A stretch of 64,000 nt of DNA, from assembly GCF_008705135.1 (NCBI RefSeq), contig NZ_CP023694.1, forward strand, positions 8,717,001 through 8,781,000. The letters are read 5' to 3'. Shown here one piece after another: positions 33,189 through 41,815 of the stretch. Below the pieces are notes generated by a model, which saw only the letters and a list, made by a program, of their open reading frames with translations, was not told the DNA's origin and did not search any database. Numbering within the stretch: position 1 is the first letter of the stretch; each line of letters begins with the position of its first letter. Source of the stretch: Streptomyces coeruleorubidus. GTDB lineage: Bacteria; Actinomycetota; Actinomycetes; Streptomycetales; Streptomycetaceae. The position numbers and the translations under genes are program-made.

Positions 33189-33230
33189 CCGTCAAGGCCG
33201 TGGGTCCCGCCGTAAGAGAGCCGTCAACGG
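33189..33230 (+). promoter_or_regulatory. Candidate direct-repeat operator upstream of kdp
   Basis: CCGTCAAGGC (33189-33198) and CCGTCAACGG (33221-33230) are near-direct repeats spaced 32 bp apart, about three helical turns, some 75-115 bp before the first small ORF of the kdp operon. Response-regulator sites often look like this, but no KdpE consensus was checked. Confidence 0.3.
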
Positions 33231-33302
33231 CAGACCGATCCGGCCAAAGCGGCGCTTTCCTCTGATCGTCCGTTTCACCGCACCTCACTCCAGGAGTTCG
33301 CG

Positions 33303-33386
33303 ATGGCCGATCTGGCCTTCGTCGTCACAGTGCTCGCGGGTTTCGCGCTGGTGGCTCTCGTCGCCAAGGGGGTGACGAAGCTGTGA
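33303..33386 (+). CDS. 27-residue membrane peptide at the head of the kdp operon
   Basis: ATG 33303 follows CCAGGAG and encodes a single-helix peptide (MADLAFVVTVLAGFALVALV, then AKGVTKL). Its stop overlaps the kdpF start (GTGA). The tight coupling suggests it is translated with the operon, possibly as a leader or small Kdp-associated subunit. Confidence 0.7.
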   Translation: MADLAFVVTVLAGFALVALVAKGVTKL

Positions 33387-33472
33387 CCACCGAGAACATC
33401 GTCGGCCTGATCGTGGCCGTCTCCCTGCTGGGCTACCTCGTCCTCGCCCTGATCTTCCCGGAGAGGTTCTGA
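33383..33472 (+). CDS. kdpF: Potassium-transporting ATPase small subunit KdpF
   Basis: The 29-residue single-helix peptide (VTTENIVGLIVAVSLLGYLV, then LALIFPERF) matches KdpF, which stabilises the Kdp complex in the membrane. Its GTG start overlaps the preceding stop and kdpA begins six bases after its stop. Confidence 0.9.
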   Translation: MTTENIVGLIVAVSLLGYLVLALIFPERF

Positions 33473-33478
33473 GCCCCG

Positions 33479-35143
33479 ATGGGTCCCGTACTTGCCGGCG
33501 TGCTCCAGCTGCTCGCGCTCATAGCCGCGCTGGCTCTCGCCTACATCCCCCTTGGCAACTACATGGCCAGGGTCTACTCCTCCGACGAGCACTGGCGCGT
33601 CGAGAAGTGGGTCTACAAGGGCATCGGTGCCAACCCCGACACCGAGATGACCTGGTCCGCGTACCTGCGCGGCGTGCTCGCTTTCTCGGCCGTCGGCGTC
33701 CTCTTCCTCTATTTGCTGATGCGGCTCCAAGGCGTCCTGCCCGGCTCGCTGGGGTTCTCTTCGGTCAACCCGGCGCAGTCGTTCAACACGGCCGTGTCGT
33801 TCGTGACCAACACCAACTGGCAGTCGTACTACGGCGAGCAGACCATGGGGCACGTCGTGCAGACCGCCGGTCTCGCCGTGCAGAACTTCGTCTCCGCGGC
33901 CGTCGGCATGGCCGTCGCCGTGGCACTGGTGCGCGGCTTCGCCCGCTCGCGCACCGGTGAGCTCGGCAACTTCTGGTCCGACCTGGTGCGCGGCACCCTG
34001 CGGATCCTGGTGCCGGCGGCGGCGATCGCCGCGATCGTGCTGGTGGCGTGCGGCGTGATCCAGAACTTCTCCGGCATCCACGAGGTCGGACAGTTCATGG
34101 GCGGCTCGCAGCAGTGGAACGGCGGCGCGGTCGCCTCGCAGGAGGCCATCAAGGAGATCGGCACCAACGGCGGCGGGTACTTCAACGCCAACTCCGCCCA
34201 CCCCTTCGAGAACCCGACGCCCTTCACCAACCTCTTCGAGATCTTCCTGATCCTGGTCATCCCGTTCGCGCTGACCCGCACCTTCGGGGTCATGGTCGGC
34301 TCGGTGAAGCAGGGGTACGCGATCCTCGCCACGATGTTCACCATCTGGCTGGGCTTCGTGGCCCTGATGATGTGGACCGAGTTCGCCCACCACGGCCCGG
34401 CGCTCCAGGCCGCGGGCGGGGCGTACGAGGGCAAGGAGGTCCGCTTCGGCGTCGGCGTGTCCTCGATCTTCGCGGTGTCGACCACGCTCACCTCGACCGG
34501 CGCGGTGGACTCGTTCCACTCCTCCTTCACCGGCCTCGGCGGCGGCATCGCCATGCTCGGGATGATGCTGGGCGAGATCGCGCCCGGCGGTGTCGGCTCC
34601 GGCCTCTACGGCATGCTGGTCATGGCGGTCATCGCGGTGTTCATCGCCGGGCTGATGGTCGGCCGCACCCCCGAGTACCTGGGCAAGAAGATCGGCACCC
34701 GCGATATCAAGCTGGCCGCCTGCTACATCCTCATCACGCCGGCGCTGGTGCTCGTCTTCACCGGCGTGTCCATGGCCCTGCCGACCCCGCCGCACTCGAT
34801 GCTGAATGCGGGCGCGCACGGCTTCTCCGAGGTGCTCTACGCCTTCACGTCCGCGTCGAACAACAACGGCTCGGCCTTCGCCGGGCTCAACGCGAACACC
34901 GACTGGTTCAACACCATGACCGGACTCGCGATGCTGCTGGGCCGCTTCCTGCCCATGGTGTTCGTGCTGGCGCTGGCCGGCTCCCTCGCCGAGCAGAAGC
35001 CGGTGCCCGTGACCGCGGGCACCCTGCGCACCGAGAAGCCGCTGTTCACCGGCCTGCTGGTGGGCGCGATCGTGATCATCACCGGTCTCACGTACTTCCC
35101 CGCCCTCGCGCTGGGCCCGCTCGCCGAGGGGCTGGCGTCATGA
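33479..35143 (+). CDS. kdpA: Potassium-transporting ATPase potassium-binding subunit KdpA
   Basis: The 554-residue membrane protein forms the K+ channel-like subunit of the KdpFABC pump. It shows the four selectivity-loop regions, including SFVTNTNWQSYYGE, EIGTNGGGYFNANSAHPFEN, TSTGAVDS and TSASNNNGSAFAG. About ten helices are predicted, which is standard. The ATG overlaps nothing, but its stop overlaps the kdpB start (ATGA). The complex imports K+ against steep gradients when external K+ is low or the cell is under osmotic stress. Confidence 0.97.
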   Translation: MGPVLAGVLQLLALIAALALAYIPLGNYMARVYSSDEHWRVEKWVYKGIGANPDTEMTWSAYLRGVLAFSAVGVLFLYLLMRLQGVLPGSLGFSSVNPAQSFNTAVSFVTNTNWQSYYGEQTMGHVVQTAGLAVQNFVSAAVGMAVAVALVRGFARSRTGELGNFWSDLVRGTLRILVPAAAIAAIVLVACGVIQNFSGIHEVGQFMGGSQQWNGGAVASQEAIKEIGTNGGGYFNANSAHPFENPTPFTNLFEIFLILVIPFALTRTFGVMVGSVKQGYAILATMFTIWLGFVALMMWTEFAHHGPALQAAGGAYEGKEVRFGVGVSSIFAVSTTLTSTGAVDSFHSSFTGLGGGIAMLGMMLGEIAPGGVGSGLYGMLVMAVIAVFIAGLMVGRTPEYLGKKIGTRDIKLAACYILITPALVLVFTGVSMALPTPPHSMLNAGAHGFSEVLYAFTSASNNNGSAFAGLNANTDWFNTMTGLAMLLGRFLPMVFVLALAGSLAEQKPVPVTAGTLRTEKPLFTGLLVGAIVIITGLTYFPALALGPLAEGLAS

Positions 35144-37266
35144 CCACCCGTACAGAGAAGCAAGAGGACTCCATGTCCACCGCCACCACTCCCACCCGGG
35201 CGCCGCACCGCGATGTACCCACCGGGCACAAGGAGGGCCGGGTCGGCGCCGGCCTGTTCGACCCCAGGCAGCTGGTGAAGTCACTGCCGGACGCCTTCCG
35301 CAAGCTCGACCCGCGGGTGATGATCAAGTCGCCCGTCATGTTCGTCGTGCTGGTCGGCTCTGTGCTGACTACGGTGTTCTCCTTCAAGGACCCGGGCGAC
35401 TGGTTCGGCTGGACCATCAGCGCCTGGCTCTGGCTGACCGTGATCTTCGCCAACCTGGCCGAGGCGGTCGCCGAGGGCCGCGGCAAGGCGCAGGCCGACA
35501 CCCTGCGCAAAGCCAAGACCGACACCGTCGCCCGCCGTCTCGTGGGGGACGCCGAAGAGCGGGTGCCGGGTACGGAGCTGCGCGTCGGCGACCTCGTGGT
35601 GTGCGAGGCCGGGGATGTCATCCCTGGTGACGGGGACGTCGTCGAGGGCGTCGCGTCGGTCGACGAGTCGGCGATCACCGGTGAATCGGCCCCGGTCATC
35701 CGCGAGTCCGGCGGCGATCGCTCGGCCGTCACCGGCGGTACGAAGGTCCTGTCCGACCGCATCGTCATCAAGATCACGACGAAGCCGGGCGAGACCTTCA
35801 TCGACCGGATGATCAATCTGGTCGAGGGCGCCGCACGGCAGAAGACGCCCAACGAGATCGCCCTGAACATCCTGCTGGCGTCGCTCACCATTGTCTTCCT
35901 GCTCGCGGTGGCCACGCTGCCGCCGTTCGCCGACTACGCGGGCACCCACCTGACCATGGTCGTGCTGATCGCCCTGCTGGTCTGCCTGATACCGACCACC
36001 ATCGGCGCACTGCTGTCCGCGATCGGCATCGCCGGCATGGACCGGCTGGTGCAGCGCAACGTGCTGGCCATGTCAGGCCGGGCGGTCGAGGCCGCCGGCG
36101 ACGTCTCCACCCTGCTCCTCGACAAGACCGGCACCATCACCCTCGGCAACCGGCAGGCCGCCGAGTTCGTCCCGGTCGGCGGCACGACGGAGGCGGACGT
36201 GGCGGACGCGGCCCAGCTGTCGTCACTGGCCGACGAGACGCCCGAGGGCCGTTCCATCGTCGTCCTGGCCAAGGAGAAGTACGGGCTGCGCGAGCGCCAC
36301 CAGGGCGAGCTCGTGGGCGCCGAGTGGATCGAGTTCACCGCTCAGACCCGGATGTCGGGCGTCGACGTCGACGGCCGCAGGATCCGCAAGGGCGCCACGG
36401 CCTCGGTCATCGCCTGGGTCGGGGAGCAGGGCGGCACGGTCGCGGCGGACGCCGACCGGATCGCGCAGCGCGTTTCCGAGGCGGGCGGGACCCCGCTGCT
36501 GGTCGCGGTGGACGACGAGTGGGGCGCCCGCGTCCTGGGCGTCATCCACCTCAAGGACGTCGTCAAGGACGGGATGCGCGAGCGGTTCGGGGAACTGCGC
36601 CGGATGGGCATCAAGACCGTCATGATCACGGGCGACAACCCGCTGACCGCGAAGGCGATCGCCGAGGAGGCAGGCGTCGACGACTTCCTCGCCGAGGCCA
36701 CCCCCGAGGACAAGATGGCCCTCATCAAACGCGAGCAGGCCGGCGGCAAGCTGGTCGCGATGACCGGCGACGGCACCAACGACGCCCCGGCCCTGGCCCA
36801 GGCCGACGTCGGCGTGGCGATGAACACGGGCACGTCGGCCGCGAAGGAGGCCGGCAACATGGTCGACCTCGACTCGAACCCGACCAAGCTCATCGAGATC
36901 GTCGAGATCGGCAAGCAACTCCTCATCACCAGAGGCGCGTTGACCACGTTCTCCATAGCCAACGACGTCGCCAAGTACTTCGCGATCATCCCGGCGCTGT
37001 TCGCGGTGGTCTACCCGGGCCTGAACAAGCTCAACATCATGGGCCTGTCCTCTCCCGACTCCGCGATCCTGTCGGCCGTGATCTTCAACGCGCTGATCAT
37101 CATCGCCCTGGTGCCGCTGTCCCTGCAGGGCGTGCGGTACCGGCCCGTCAGCGCGGACCGCCTGCTGCGGCGCAACCTCACGATCTACGGGCTGGGCGGG
37201 CTGATCGCCCCGTTCATCGGCATCAAGCTCATCGACCTGCTCATCTCTCTCATTCCCGGGCTGTAA
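35140..37266 (+). CDS. kdpB: Potassium-transporting P-type ATPase subunit KdpB
   Basis: The 708-residue protein is the ATP-hydrolysing subunit. It carries the actuator motif ITGESAPV, the phosphorylation site LLLDKTGTITLGNR, a nucleotide-binding domain and the hinge MTGDGTNDAPALAQADVGVAMNTGT. Membrane helices lie near residues 55-105, 235-280 and 585-705. The start is ATG 35140, overlapping the kdpA stop; an internal ATG (MSTATTP, codon 12) is possible. All key catalytic residues are present, so the pump should be active. Confidence 0.97.
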   Translation: MTTRTEKQEDSMSTATTPTRAPHRDVPTGHKEGRVGAGLFDPRQLVKSLPDAFRKLDPRVMIKSPVMFVVLVGSVLTTVFSFKDPGDWFGWTISAWLWLTVIFANLAEAVAEGRGKAQADTLRKAKTDTVARRLVGDAEERVPGTELRVGDLVVCEAGDVIPGDGDVVEGVASVDESAITGESAPVIRESGGDRSAVTGGTKVLSDRIVIKITTKPGETFIDRMINLVEGAARQKTPNEIALNILLASLTIVFLLAVATLPPFADYAGTHLTMVVLIALLVCLIPTTIGALLSAIGIAGMDRLVQRNVLAMSGRAVEAAGDVSTLLLDKTGTITLGNRQAAEFVPVGGTTEADVADAAQLSSLADETPEGRSIVVLAKEKYGLRERHQGELVGAEWIEFTAQTRMSGVDVDGRRIRKGATASVIAWVGEQGGTVAADADRIAQRVSEAGGTPLLVAVDDEWGARVLGVIHLKDVVKDGMRERFGELRRMGIKTVMITGDNPLTAKAIAEEAGVDDFLAEATPEDKMALIKREQAGGKLVAMTGDGTNDAPALAQADVGVAMNTGTSAAKEAGNMVDLDSNPTKLIEIVEIGKQLLITRGALTTFSIANDVAKYFAIIPALFAVVYPGLNKLNIMGLSSPDSAILSAVIFNALIIIALVPLSLQGVRYRPVSADRLLRRNLTIYGLGGLIAPFIGIKLIDLLISLIPGL

Positions 37267-37292
37267 CTTTTTTGAAAGCGTGGTGAAGGACC

Positions 37293-37925
37293 ATGAACAG
37301 CTCCGTTGTGAACACTGCCCGGTTGCTCGGAGCGGGCCTGCGCGCCCTCCTCGTGCTGACCCTGGTCACCGGCGTCATCTACCCGCTCGTCGTCACCGGC
37401 ATCGCCCAGGGGCTGTTCCCCGGCAGGGCGAACGGCTCCGAGATCAGGGCGGACGGCAAGGTCGTCGGCTCGTCCTTGATCGGGCAACAGGGCTACAGCC
37501 TGGACTACTTCCAGCCGCGTCCCGCGAACGGGCTCGGTGAGAACTCGGTCAACACCCAGTACAAGCTGATCCTCTCGGGCGCCACCAACCTCTCCGCCGA
37601 CAACCAGGAACTCGTCAAGTCGGTGGAGGAGGCCAAGGCGAGGGTCCTCAAGGACAACTCCACCCCCGACCACAAGGTCAAGCCGTCCCAGGTCCCGGCC
37701 GACGCCGTGACGTCCTCGGGCTCGGGCCTCGACCCGGACATCTCCCCGGCCTACGCCGACCTCCAGGTCCACCGCGTCGCCGAGCGCAACGGCCTGACCG
37801 TCGCCCAGGTGCGGAAGCTCGTTTACGACCACACCGAGGGCCGCACCCTCGGCTTCATCGGCGAGCCCCGGGTCAACGTGCTGGAACTCAACATCGCGCT
37901 CAGGGCCCTCGTGGCCAAGGGCTGA
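37293..37925 (+). CDS. kdpC: Potassium-transporting ATPase subunit KdpC
   Basis: The 210-residue protein has one N-terminal helix (LRALLVLTLVTGVIYPLVVT) and an extracytoplasmic domain with GSSLIGQ, YFQPRPA, the family's SGSGLDPDISPAYA motif, and a helical C-terminus (VAERNGLTVAQVRKLV). It completes the kdpFABC set. Downstream, at the usual place of kdpD, there are only 95 bp before a kdpE fragment. Confidence 0.97.
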   Translation: MNSSVVNTARLLGAGLRALLVLTLVTGVIYPLVVTGIAQGLFPGRANGSEIRADGKVVGSSLIGQQGYSLDYFQPRPANGLGENSVNTQYKLILSGATNLSADNQELVKSVEEAKARVLKDNSTPDHKVKPSQVPADAVTSSGSGLDPDISPAYADLQVHRVAERNGLTVAQVRKLVYDHTEGRTLGFIGEPRVNVLELNIALRALVAKG

Positions 37926-38020
37926 CGAGCTGAAGGAGCGGGAGCCGACGGAGACGAGGACCTTCCTCCTCCGCCGGCTTCCGCCACCGTGAAGTCCGTA
38001 CAACAGGAGCCCACACACCC

Positions 38021-38218
38021 ATGACCCGGGTGCTCGTCGTGGAGGACGACCCGCAGCTCGTACGGGCCCTCGTCATCAACTTGCAGGCACGTCACTACTG
38101 CGTAGGCGCCGCCCCCGACGGCGCCACGGCCCTGCGTCTCGCCGCCGCGCGTCAGCCCGACGCCGTACTGCTCGACCTCGGTCTGCCCGACATGGACGGC
38201 GTCGACATCATCAAGGCG
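38021..38218 (+). pseudogene. kdpE: Truncated kdpE (receiver domain stump)
   Basis: From ATG 38021 the first 66 residues are a clear KdpE receiver domain: MTRVLVVEDDPQLVRALVIN, then ARQPDAVLLDLGLPDMDGVD with the phosphoacceptor Asp. Similarity stops at IIKA, at about 38218. The rest of the receiver and the whole OmpR-type DNA-binding domain are missing; the open frame then runs through the next gene in the wrong frame. No kdpD is present between kdpC and this stump. Confidence 0.88.
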
Positions 38219-38412
38219 AGCGGCGAGAGACCGAGGGAAGCCCTGTTGCCTGACGGGACAGGTCCTGCTCACTTCGGATCGATCCCGTACGCACCTGCCC
38301 GCTCCACTGCACATTCCTTTGGAAAATGCCAAAGCCTTCACCTGGGCCGAGTACTTTCCGTAGTGTCGTGCTCACGTTCGCGGGAACGGCCGTGCAGGGA
38401 GGGGGATTCGGC

Positions 38413-38817
38413 GTGCCCGGAATCGACGAGAGTCTGCTGGAAGCCATGCGGCTACCCGGTGCGCGAGGGGCGGCGGTGGTCGACTGGATCAGTGGTCTCG
38501 CCCTGGGCGCGGTGGGTGACGCGCCGGGCGGCGACCTGGAAGCGGCGGCCGCGGAGACCGCCGAACTCGCCCGCCTCGCCACGGAGAGCGGCGCGCTCGC
38601 CCCGGCCGGCGGCGACGTGGACGGAGCGTCCGGCAAGGAACCACCCGTACAGGACTTGATCATCACGAACACCGACTCGTACCACCTGCTGAGGTTCGTC
38701 ACCACGACCTTCGACAGCACCGTGTTCCTGCACTTATGGCTCGACCGAGCCGAGGGCAACCTCGCCCTGGCCCGCATCCGGCTGGCCGAGATGGCGGACA
38801 GACTGGTGCTCGGATGA
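38413..38817 (+). CDS. Roadblock/LC7-like protein (first of cluster), contains a TTA codon
   Basis: The 134-residue protein starts at GTG 38413 behind GAGGGGG. It resembles the roadblock protein at the end of the cluster: AAVVDWISGLALGAVGD, DLIITNTDSYHLLRF and TVFLHLWLDRAEGNLALARI align with VALVDYTSGMALGTLGG, DILITLNSQYHLIRL and GLFLYLVLDGSRANLAMARH. A disordered insertion near residues 65-80 differs. Codon 108 is TTA (38734-38736), so translation may depend on the bldA tRNA. Its stop overlaps the next start (ATGA). Roadblock proteins regulate small GTPases, but none is nearby. Confidence 0.75.
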   Translation: MPGIDESLLEAMRLPGARGAAVVDWISGLALGAVGDAPGGDLEAAAAETAELARLATESGALAPAGGDVDGASGKEPPVQDLIITNTDSYHLLRFVTTTFDSTVFLHLWLDRAEGNLALARIRLAEMADRLVLG

Positions 38818-39641
38818 TCACGCCGACCCGGACCGCACGCACGGACGAACCGGCCTCGGCCCTGCTCGGCACTCTCGCCGCGCAGGGCGCGAGCGGCGCC
38901 GTGTCCACCGAGGCGGGGATCGTCTACCTCGCCGCGGGACACGTCGTCCACGTCGAATCCGCCCTCACCCCCGACGTCGGTGATCTGCTCACGCACAGCG
39001 GCGCGCTCGCCCCGGACGGCTGGTGGCAGGCCATCGACCAGGCCGGCCGCCGTTGCCGCGTCGGCCGTCAGCTGGTGGACAGCGGCCACCTCGCCGCCGG
39101 CGCGCTCGAACTGTGCCACCTGGGCGCCCTCTTCGACGCGGCGTACTTCGTTCTCGCCCACGACGGACCGGTGCTCCGCTTCCGCCCCGGAGTCTCGCAC
39201 TGGCTGGGTGCGGTCCGTGCCGTGCCGGTGGACACCGTCCTGCGAGAGTCGAGACGCCGCCGCGAACTGCTGCACCGCATATGGCCCGAAGCCACCATCG
39301 ACCTCGCCCCGCTCGCCCGCGTCACCGGTACCGGCCCGGCGGATCTGCCGGCCCGCCGCAGCCGCACCCTCGCCCAGGTCGACGGCGTCCGCACCGCCGC
39401 CCAGATCGCCACCGCCCTCGCCTGCCGCACCTTCCACACCCTCGTCGAACTCCGCCGCCTGGCCGCCGCCGGGCTGGTCGTCCCCAAAGCCCCAGCCCTT
39501 GCCACTGCTCCTGTCCCTGCCCCCGCACCCGCTCCCGCCCCAGTGTCCGCCGAGCCGGGCCCCGCCCCTCGTCCCACGGCACCGGACGAGCCCGACACCG
39601 CACTGCTGCGACGGCTCCTGCACGCCTTGGAGGCACTGTGA
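38814..39641 (+). CDS. PATAN/DUF4388-like regulatory protein
   Basis: The 275-residue protein starts at an ATG overlapping the previous stop. Residues about 15-120 look like a PATAN/DUF4388 domain (GAVSTEAGIVYLAAGHVVHV, LLTHSGALAPDGWWQAI). Such domains occur in bacterial two-component and motility-like systems. Residues about 185-225 have a winged-helix-like pattern (VDGVRTAAQIATALACRTFH, TLVELRRLAAAGLVV). A Pro/Ala tail (APVPAPAPAPAPVS) and a final helix end it. It sits in the middle of a roadblock cluster and is probably co-translated. Exact family membership needs a profile search. Confidence 0.65.
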   Translation: MITPTRTARTDEPASALLGTLAAQGASGAVSTEAGIVYLAAGHVVHVESALTPDVGDLLTHSGALAPDGWWQAIDQAGRRCRVGRQLVDSGHLAAGALELCHLGALFDAAYFVLAHDGPVLRFRPGVSHWLGAVRAVPVDTVLRESRRRRELLHRIWPEATIDLAPLARVTGTGPADLPARRSRTLAQVDGVRTAAQIATALACRTFHTLVELRRLAAAGLVVPKAPALATAPVPAPAPAPAPVSAEPGPAPRPTAPDEPDTALLRRLLHALEAL

Positions 39642-39679
39642 TCCGCGCGCGACGACAGCGTGCCGAAAGGAGACTGCTC

Positions 39680-40201
39680 ATGGCCGTCGAGACCGACGTC
39701 CTCGACGAACTGCGTCGGCTGCGCACCCGCATACCCCGGCTGACCGGTTCGCTCGCGGCCACCGTCGACGGACTAGTCCTCGCCCACGACGCCCCGGACA
39801 CCGAACCGGAGGGGCTCGCGGCGCTCACCGCCGCCGCCCTCGGCGTCGCCCACCGCATGACCGACGCCGCAGCGCGCGGCGACTTCCGCGAGCTGCTGGT
39901 GCGCGGCTCCGGAGGCTACGTCGCCACCTATGCGGCCGGGGCGACCGCCGTCCTGACCCTTCTCGCCGAGGACCGCGTCAACGTCGGACGCCTCCACCTG
40001 GAGGGCCGGCGCAGCGGCGCCCGGATCGCGGACCTGGTGGCCACCCACGTCGAACCGGGCACCGGCCGCCACGCCGACCGGCCCGCGCCCGCCGAACACC
40101 TCGCGGCGGCGCCCACGGTCACGACCCGCCCCATCGGCACCCTCCCGGTACGCACCCCGCAGCGGCCCACCCACCAGCCGCGCCCGCAGACCGGCATCTG
40201 A
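39680..40201 (+). CDS. Roadblock/LC7-domain protein
   Basis: The 173-residue protein starts at ATG 39680, seven bases after a strong GAAAGGAG; an overlapping GTG at 39638 also fits the coupled pattern. Residues about 5-120 form a roadblock/LC7 fold (LTGSLAATVDGLVLAHDAP, GVAHRMTDAAARGDF, GGYVATYAAGATAVLTLLAE, VNVGRLHLEGRRSGARIADL). The C-terminal 50 residues are Pro/Thr-rich and disordered. Confidence 0.8.
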   Translation: MAVETDVLDELRRLRTRIPRLTGSLAATVDGLVLAHDAPDTEPEGLAALTAAALGVAHRMTDAAARGDFRELLVRGSGGYVATYAAGATAVLTLLAEDRVNVGRLHLEGRRSGARIADLVATHVEPGTGRHADRPAPAEHLAAAPTVTTRPIGTLPVRTPQRPTHQPRPQTGI

Positions 40202-40280
40202 CCCTTCCGCACCTCCCGAACCTCCTGACCGACCGAAGAATCCGCGAACGAAGAAACACCGAACGAAAGGAACCGCCCGC

Positions 40281-40655
40281 ATGGCCAACACCGAGACCGC
40301 GCTGAAGGAATGCCTGAGCTCCATCGACGGAGCGACGGCTGTGGCACTCGTCGACTACACCAGCGGCATGGCGCTCGGCACCCTCGGCGGCACCAAGGAC
40401 TTCAACCTGGAAGTCGCCGCCGCCGGCAACACCGATGTCGTACGGGCCAAGCTGCGCACCATGGAACTCCTGGGCCTGAAGGAGGAGATCGAAGACATCC
40501 TCATCACCCTGAACTCCCAGTACCACCTCATCCGCCTGCTCAAGGGACGTGGAGGCAGCGGACTGTTCCTCTACCTCGTGCTCGACGGGAGCCGCGCGAA
40601 CCTGGCGATGGCCCGCCACCAGCTCCGCCGGATCGAGAACGATCTGGAGGTCTGA
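40281..40655 (+). CDS. Roadblock/LC7-domain protein (last of cluster)
   Basis: The 124-residue compact roadblock protein starts at ATG 40281 after GAAAGGAA. It has the full domain: TALKECLSSIDGATAVALVD, YTSGMALGTLGG, DILITLNSQYHLIRLL, GSGLFLYLVLDGSRANLAMA and a final helix. It is very similar in pattern to the first gene of the cluster and is likely its paralogue. Function of stand-alone copies is unknown. Confidence 0.85.
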   Translation: MANTETALKECLSSIDGATAVALVDYTSGMALGTLGGTKDFNLEVAAAGNTDVVRAKLRTMELLGLKEEIEDILITLNSQYHLIRLLKGRGGSGLFLYLVLDGSRANLAMARHQLRRIENDLEV

Positions 40656-40674
40656 GCCGGCACCACGGACGGGA

Positions 40675-40704
40675 GCCCTCCGCCACGGACACGTCGCGGA
40701 GGGC
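40675..40704. terminator. Hairpin between convergent roadblock and hydrolase genes
   Basis: Nine-base perfect arms (40675-40683 and 40696-40704) with a 12-base loop start 20 bp after the roadblock stop and end 33 bp before the stop of the converging hydrolase. Confidence 0.5.
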
Positions 40705-40736
40705 CCCGGCACGCCGGATCGCCGCACCTACGAGGA

Positions 40737-41717
40737 TCACCTGACCCGGGGCAGGCCGGCGAGCCAGTCGGTCAGGAGCCGGTTGGTCTCGGCGGGGCGC
40801 TCCTGCTGGAGGAAGTGCCCGCAGCCTTCGAGGATGTGAGAAGCCGTCAGTCCGGGCAGAGTGGCCGGGTACGCCTCGATCGCGTCGGCCAGCCAGGTCG
40901 TGGACGCGTCCAGGGCGCCGCCGATGAAGAGCGACGGCTGTGTGACGGGGGCGCCGGCGAAGTCGGCCAGGTCCTGCCAGTCCCGGTCCATGTTCCGGTA
41001 GCGGTTCAGGGCGCCGGTCATGCCCGTGCGTTCGAACTCCCCGGCGAAGACGTCCAGGTCGGCCTCGCTCAGCCAGCGCGGCAGGCGGCCGACGGGGAAC
41101 CGGTCGCGCAGCGTCCCTCCGCGGGCGACGAAATGCGGACCGGCTTCGGGCATCGTGCCGGCGGACAGGGCGGCGTAGAAACCCGCGAGCCAGCCGCGCA
41201 CGTCGGGCTCGATCTCCGCTTCGGCCCGGCCGGGCCGCTGGAAGTAGGAGACGTAGAACTCCTCCTCGCCGCCCATTCGCGCGAAGACCTCACCGGGCCT
41301 GGGGCCGCCGGGCGGCGTGTAGGGCACGCTCAGCAGCCCCACCGCGCGGAACACCTCGGGCCGGACCAGCGCGGACGTCGCGGCGATCGTCGCACCCCAG
41401 TCGTGCCCGACGACCACCGCGGACCGCTCGCCCAGCGCCTCGACGACGGCGACGTTGTCCTCCACCAGCTCGACCATCCGGTACGCGTCCACCGCCGCGG
41501 GCCGGGACGAGCGCCCGTAGCCGCGGACGTCGACGGCCACCGCGCGATAGCCCGCTGCGGCCAGGGCAGGCAGCTGATGACGCCACGTGTACCAGGACTC
41601 GGGGAACCCGTGGAGCAGCAGTACCAGCGGCCCGTCACCCTGCTCGACGAGGTGGACGCGGCCGGCCGGTGAAGGGACGAGGCGGTGCGTGCGGTCGCCG
41701 GCGGACGTCTGCGACAT
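40737..41717 (-). CDS. Alpha/beta hydrolase, epoxide-hydrolase-like
   Basis: The 326-residue protein starts at ATG 41717, right after AGGAGG. It shows the epoxide-hydrolase HGFPESW motif, GYGRSS, the nucleophile elbow GHDWGA with a catalytic Asp, a cap domain with Tyr residues (YVSYFQRPGRAE), and a C-terminal GCGHFLQQERP with the catalytic His. It should open an epoxide or dehalogenate by an Asp-ester mechanism in the cytoplasm. Physiological substrate is unknown. Confidence 0.9.
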   Translation of the reverse strand: MSQTSAGDRTHRLVPSPAGRVHLVEQGDGPLVLLLHGFPESWYTWRHQLPALAAAGYRAVAVDVRGYGRSSRPAAVDAYRMVELVEDNVAVVEALGERSAVVVGHDWGATIAATSALVRPEVFRAVGLLSVPYTPPGGPRPGEVFARMGGEEEFYVSYFQRPGRAEAEIEPDVRGWLAGFYAALSAGTMPEAGPHFVARGGTLRDRFPVGRLPRWLSEADLDVFAGEFERTGMTGALNRYRNMDRDWQDLADFAGAPVTQPSLFIGGALDASTTWLADAIEAYPATLPGLTASHILEGCGHFLQQERPAETNRLLTDWLAGLPRVR

Positions 41718-41788
41718 GGATCCTCCTGCGGTCCGGAGAAAAGGTGCTCGGTCCACCGATCATCCGGCGTCCGCCGCGCCGCACGCGA

Positions 41789-41815
41789 AGCCTGTTGCCG
41801 GTTCGGCAAAAGGCT
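41789..41815 (-). terminator. Terminator hairpin of the lamin-tail gene
   Basis: An 11-base stem with one mismatch (41789-41799 with 41805-41815) starts at the stop codon of the minus-strand lamin-tail gene. Confidence 0.5.

Noticed and set aside
38021..38659. 212-codon complete protein starting at kdpE
   Set aside because: Only the first 66 codons resemble a protein family; the rest is out-of-frame translation of the next gene.
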